Shown here one piece after another: positions 31,865-34,256 of a stretch of 34,256 nucleotides of DNA. This DNA is from Erysipelotrichaceae bacterium. Lineage in GTDB: Bacteria; Bacillota_I; Bacilli_A; Erysipelotrichales; Erysipelotrichaceae. How positions within the stretch are numbered: the stretch's first letter is position 1; each line of letters opens with the position of its first letter. The stretch lies in contig JAFRAB010000008.1 of NCBI GenBank assembly GCA_017405675.1, positions 1 through 34,256 on the forward strand, written 5' to 3'. The position numbers were made by a program, and so were the translations under genes. Below the pieces are notes generated by a model. It searched no databases and was not told where the DNA came from. It was given only the letters and a program-made list of their open reading frames with translations.

Positions 31865-32553
31865 TAGTTATTACCTCCTTTACTGGCATTTTCCAGCTGT
31901 TTGTCCAGCCAGAGGTTTCTGGCAATACCCAGAACCATGGAAATCACGGCTACCGGGATTGACCACTTGGCAACCTGGAGAGCCAGAGAACCTGTTTCTC
32001 CCAGCTGCAGAGTTTCTGACAGGAAGCCGGCAATCAGCAGAGTTCCTGAAGAACCCATGAAGCAGTTCTGAGCGAAGAAGTTACCATAGTTTTCAGCACC
32101 GGCTGAACCGCCCTTGATGATGTCTGACATCTTGTCGTTGAGTTCGCCAAATTTGGCAACTGCAGCACCTTCAGCCATAGGTACGACAACAGGACGTACG
32201 AACTGCGGATGTCCGCCTAAACGAATTGAGAAGGCAGCAGCCAGAGTTCTGATAGCTTCATAAACGATAATGACTCTGCCTGCGGTTGCTGATTTGATGG
32301 AGCGAATGAAGTCAATCGCCTTTTCCTTCAGACCGTATCTTTCACAGATACCGATGGCAGGTAAAGTAAGAACGAAGAGTGTAGCCGTTCTCTGGGAGAC
32401 AAACGAATTGCCAAGAGTGGTTAGAATTTCCATGATGCTCATGCCGCCAACCAAACCGGTAACAAGACCAGCAAGTACAACAGTTGCGATCGTGTCGAAT
32501 TTCAGTACCAATCCGAGAACAACAATGGCTACGCCAATTAATCTAATAAGCAT
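31864..32553 (-). CDS. DUF969 family membrane protein, 5-oxoproline transporter subunit
   Basis: A 229-residue protein with about six membrane segments. Typical stretches: FDTIATVVLAGLVTGLVGG, SFVSQRTATLFVLTLPAIGICERYGLKE and GSAGAENYGNFFAQNCFMGSSGTLLI. It is the first gene of the DUF969-DUF979-pcp operon. AAAGGGAGG precedes ATG 32553. The hairpin 32590-32614 upstream may end transcripts from the gene behind it, or be part of the leader. Confidence 0.85.
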   Translation of the reverse strand: MLIRLIGVAIVVLGLVLKFDTIATVVLAGLVTGLVGGMSIMEILTTLGNSFVSQRTATLFVLTLPAIGICERYGLKEKAIDFIRSIKSATAGRVIIVYEAIRTLAAAFSIRLGGHPQFVRPVVVPMAEGAAVAKFGELNDKMSDIIKGGSAGAENYGNFFAQNCFMGSSGTLLIAGFLSETLQLGETGSLALQVAKWSIPVAVISMVLGIARNLWLDKQLENASKGGNN

Positions 32554-32589
32554 AACTAAATATCCTCCCTTTGCTCAATTATAAAAGAA

Positions 32590-32614
32590 GAAAACATTTT
32601 TTACAAATGTTTTC
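32590..32614 (-). terminator. Hairpin between membrane-protein gene and the pyroglutamate operon
   Basis: Perfect 10-bp stem GAAAACATTT / AAATGTTTTC with a five-base loop, followed on the minus strand by TTCTTTTA. A weak T run makes it a moderate terminator call. Confidence 0.5.
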
Positions 32615-32652
32615 AAACTTTCTGAAAATTTATTACATGAAATTATGAAATT

Positions 32653-33042
32653 TTATTCAATAATATTGCTGCTGTCGACTTCAAATGCCGCTTCCAGGAC
32701 ATGAGACATGATGTTCTCTGTATCCTTACGGTCCTTGCCGGTCAGTTCCATCAGCTCTTCAATAGTCCAGACATTTTTCTGCATCAGTTTACCTGGGTAA
32801 ACTCGTAATTCATCCAGCAGCTGTTTGAATATGTATGCCAGTATGATCAGCGGTATGCAGACAAGTACTCTCCAGAGCGGAAAGTCAATTTTGAACTGTC
32901 CCTGATGTATGAACAGCAGGTAGAATAAAGCCACCAGAATGGCGCTCAGTAAGAAAGAATAGAAGATGATGTCGAAGCGCGGTCTTTTATAACTGATGAT
33001 CTTTATGGGCTTGTTGAAGTCGTATCTTGTCGGTTTTTTCAT
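32653..33042 (-). CDS. Small membrane protein, unknown function
   Basis: A 129-residue protein with two membrane segments (about 24-45 and 57-75), the first preceded by a basic N-terminal part (KKPTRYDFNKPIKIISYKRPRF). The C-terminal 50 residues are soluble and contain WTIEELMELTGKDRKDTENIMSHVLEAAF, which looks like a small helical, possibly DNA- or protein-binding element. I do not recognise a family. AGAGGA lies before the ATG. It diverges from the aminopeptidase gene, with only 49 bases between the starts, so the two promoters must overlap. Confidence 0.65.
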   Translation of the reverse strand: MKKPTRYDFNKPIKIISYKRPRFDIIFYSFLLSAILVALFYLLFIHQGQFKIDFPLWRVLVCIPLIILAYIFKQLLDELRVYPGKLMQKNVWTIEELMELTGKDRKDTENIMSHVLEAAFEVDSSNIIE

Positions 33043-33091
33043 GTTTCGGTCCTCTTTTGTAGTATTATTGTATCATAAGAGGGCTAAATAG

Positions 33092-34063
33092 ATGATTAAT
33101 ATTGATAAGGGCGTTTCCATAATACTGCATGACTGGCTTAATGTTAAAAAGGACGAGCTGATCCATTTTATCACGGATGAGACTCATCTTAGAGAGGCTG
33201 AAGCCATCAGCCGCTGGGCATATGGAGCCGATGCGGTTCTCAAAACCACTATTTTACCGTCACATCTGATCCAGGACGGTGAAGTCATTGAGAAGATGGT
33301 AGACATTCTTTCCAACGAAAACGCCATCATAGGAGCAACCGATTATTCTTTCATTACCACTACCGCGGTCAGGGCGGCAGTTGCCAACGGCGCCCGCTTT
33401 CTTTCTATCCCTCTTTCCTGCACTGACGGGACATCACTTCTGGAAAACGACTTCATCATGATGAATACAAACCAGGCCAAACGCGATGCCAGAAAGCTAC
33501 TTAGCTATCTTGAAAACGCAGAAAGGATCCGAGTTACTACCGCATTGGGTACTGATCTGTCGCTCTCAATTAAGGGAAGAAAGGCCGGTGCTTTCTACGG
33601 GCAGGCCAGAAGGCCAAAGGAAACTGCTTCTGCTTCCTTTGAAGTCTATGTTGCTCCGCAGGAAGATTCCATGAACGGAGTTCTCATGCTGGACGCTTCG
33701 TTTGGCTATCTGGGACTGGTCGAAAGCCCAATTGAAATACATTTTGAAAACGGAAAACTTATCTCTGCTCAGTCTGCAGATGGCGGAGCGGATAAACTGC
33801 TGAATTACATCGATTCATTCCATGACGATACCATGTATAAGCCCGGAGAATTCGGCATCGGACTTAACCGTATGTCACGGACAAGAGGAGTCTGTTACAT
33901 TGAAGATGAGTCGACATACTCGACTTTCCACATCGGCATGGGCCGTAACATAGCTTTGGGCGGAGTTCAGCAGGCAGCAGGTCATTTCGATATTGTTACC
34001 AACAAACCAAACATCTATGTGGATGACATGCTGATCATGAAACAGGGAGATATCTTCATCTGA
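33092..34063 (+). CDS. M29-type aminopeptidase
   Basis: A 323-residue protein of the M29 (AmpS/AmpT) superfamily of metal-dependent aminopeptidases, shorter than the classic ~410-residue enzymes. Likely metal-binding regions are ASASFEVYVAPQED, the acidic EDESTYSTFHIGMGRN and AGHFDIVTNKPNIYVDD near the C-terminus. The family removes N-terminal residues from peptides, but some relatives are ring-cleaving dioxygenases (NicX), so the role is not certain. AGAGGG precedes the ATG. No terminator follows directly. With pcp, the M20 enzyme and the S33-like hydrolase, it adds to a set of peptide-processing genes in the window. Confidence 0.75.
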   Translation: MINIDKGVSIILHDWLNVKKDELIHFITDETHLREAEAISRWAYGADAVLKTTILPSHLIQDGEVIEKMVDILSNENAIIGATDYSFITTTAVRAAVANGARFLSIPLSCTDGTSLLENDFIMMNTNQAKRDARKLLSYLENAERIRVTTALGTDLSLSIKGRKAGAFYGQARRPKETASASFEVYVAPQEDSMNGVLMLDASFGYLGLVESPIEIHFENGKLISAQSADGGADKLLNYIDSFHDDTMYKPGEFGIGLNRMSRTRGVCYIEDESTYSTFHIGMGRNIALGGVQQAAGHFDIVTNKPNIYVDDMLIMKQGDIFI

Positions 34064-34155
34064 TCTTCATAAAGAAACCAAAAAAGCCTTATTTGAGAGC
34101 GGACCCCAATTAGTTCACAAAAATTCGATAATATAAATCAAGTCCCAAATTGAAG

Positions 34156-34221
34156 AAACATGGAGAATCCTACGTTCCACATGGCAAGCCATGACGAAAA
34201 ATGGAGAAATTCTCCATGTTT
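34156..34221 (+). terminator. Structured noncoding end with alternative hairpins
   Basis: AAACATGGAGAAT (34156-34168) pairs over 13 bases with ATTCTCCATGTTT (34209-34221), enclosing CATGG/CCATG (34180-34193); a second ATGGAGAA (34201-34208) competes for the same arm. TTTTATTTTT-like sequence follows. It may be the aminopeptidase terminator or the leader of a gene outside the window. A TATAAT (34235-34240) lies just beyond. Confidence 0.5.
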
Positions 34222-34256
34222 TATTTTTCTGGTGTATAATTCACTTAGAAGCGGTA

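Overview
The window looks like a stretch of chromosome from an anaerobic, gut-type Bacillota (Firmicutes). A member of the Erysipelotrichales is my best guess, with low confidence. The pointers are moderate G+C, GGAGG-type Shine-Dalgarno (SD) sites, compact operons with ATGA/TAATG stop-start overlaps, an oxygen-sensitive glycyl-radical enzyme, LrgAB, an ECF transporter S component, and the DUF969/DUF979-Pcp module. I see no rRNA, tRNA or CRISPR array.

Layout. 1-2933 (minus) is a redox operon: a CrtI-like FAD oxidoreductase, a flavin reductase with a C-terminal [2Fe-2S] domain, and the start of an unrecognised gene cut by the window edge. 3098-5199 (plus) holds lrgA-lrgB and a CorA transporter. 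5239-6174 (minus) is a DUF1848 protein. 6228-7994 is an AT-rich RQC/SF1 helicase that has lost its C-terminal half. 8194-13195 (minus) is a four-gene operon of an MFS/GPH symporter, a C45/choloylglycine-hydrolase-type amidase, an M20 peptidase of PM20D1-like layout and an alpha/beta hydrolase, which together suggest uptake and hydrolysis of amide-linked molecules. 13427-15271 is a large lipoprotein with three related C-terminal modules.

15956-19202 (minus) is the cysteine operon cysK-cysE-ECF S component-B3/B4 protein. It is preceded by a 26-codon leader ORF with four consecutive Cys codons, a 16-position antiterminator pairing and an intrinsic terminator. This is a classical ribosome-mediated attenuator and the most striking feature of the window. 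19534-24510 is a glycyl-radical module: a GRE of the PflD/YbiW kind, an FSA-type aldolase, a divergent activating enzyme and a DeoR regulator, with two identical 20-bp direct repeats in the divergent promoter region as likely operators.

24511-30191 is an accessory region. It has a decayed and an intact DUF4143 ATPase gene between two 68-bp near-identical direct repeats, an orphan TadE/TadG-like pair with a DUF4116-like gene, a phased A-tract noncoding segment, a truncated ISL3-family transposase with a fold-back that could hide its SD in read-through RNA, and a DUF6508 gene. 30246-32553 is the pyroglutamate module (Pcp plus DUF979/DUF969 transporter). 32653-34063 has a small membrane protein and a divergent M29-type aminopeptidase, and the window ends in a structured noncoding tail.

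A dispersed ~55-bp intergenic repeat, always in the same orientation, occurs at 15758, 19425, 24527 (shortened) and 26927, next to terminator hairpins.
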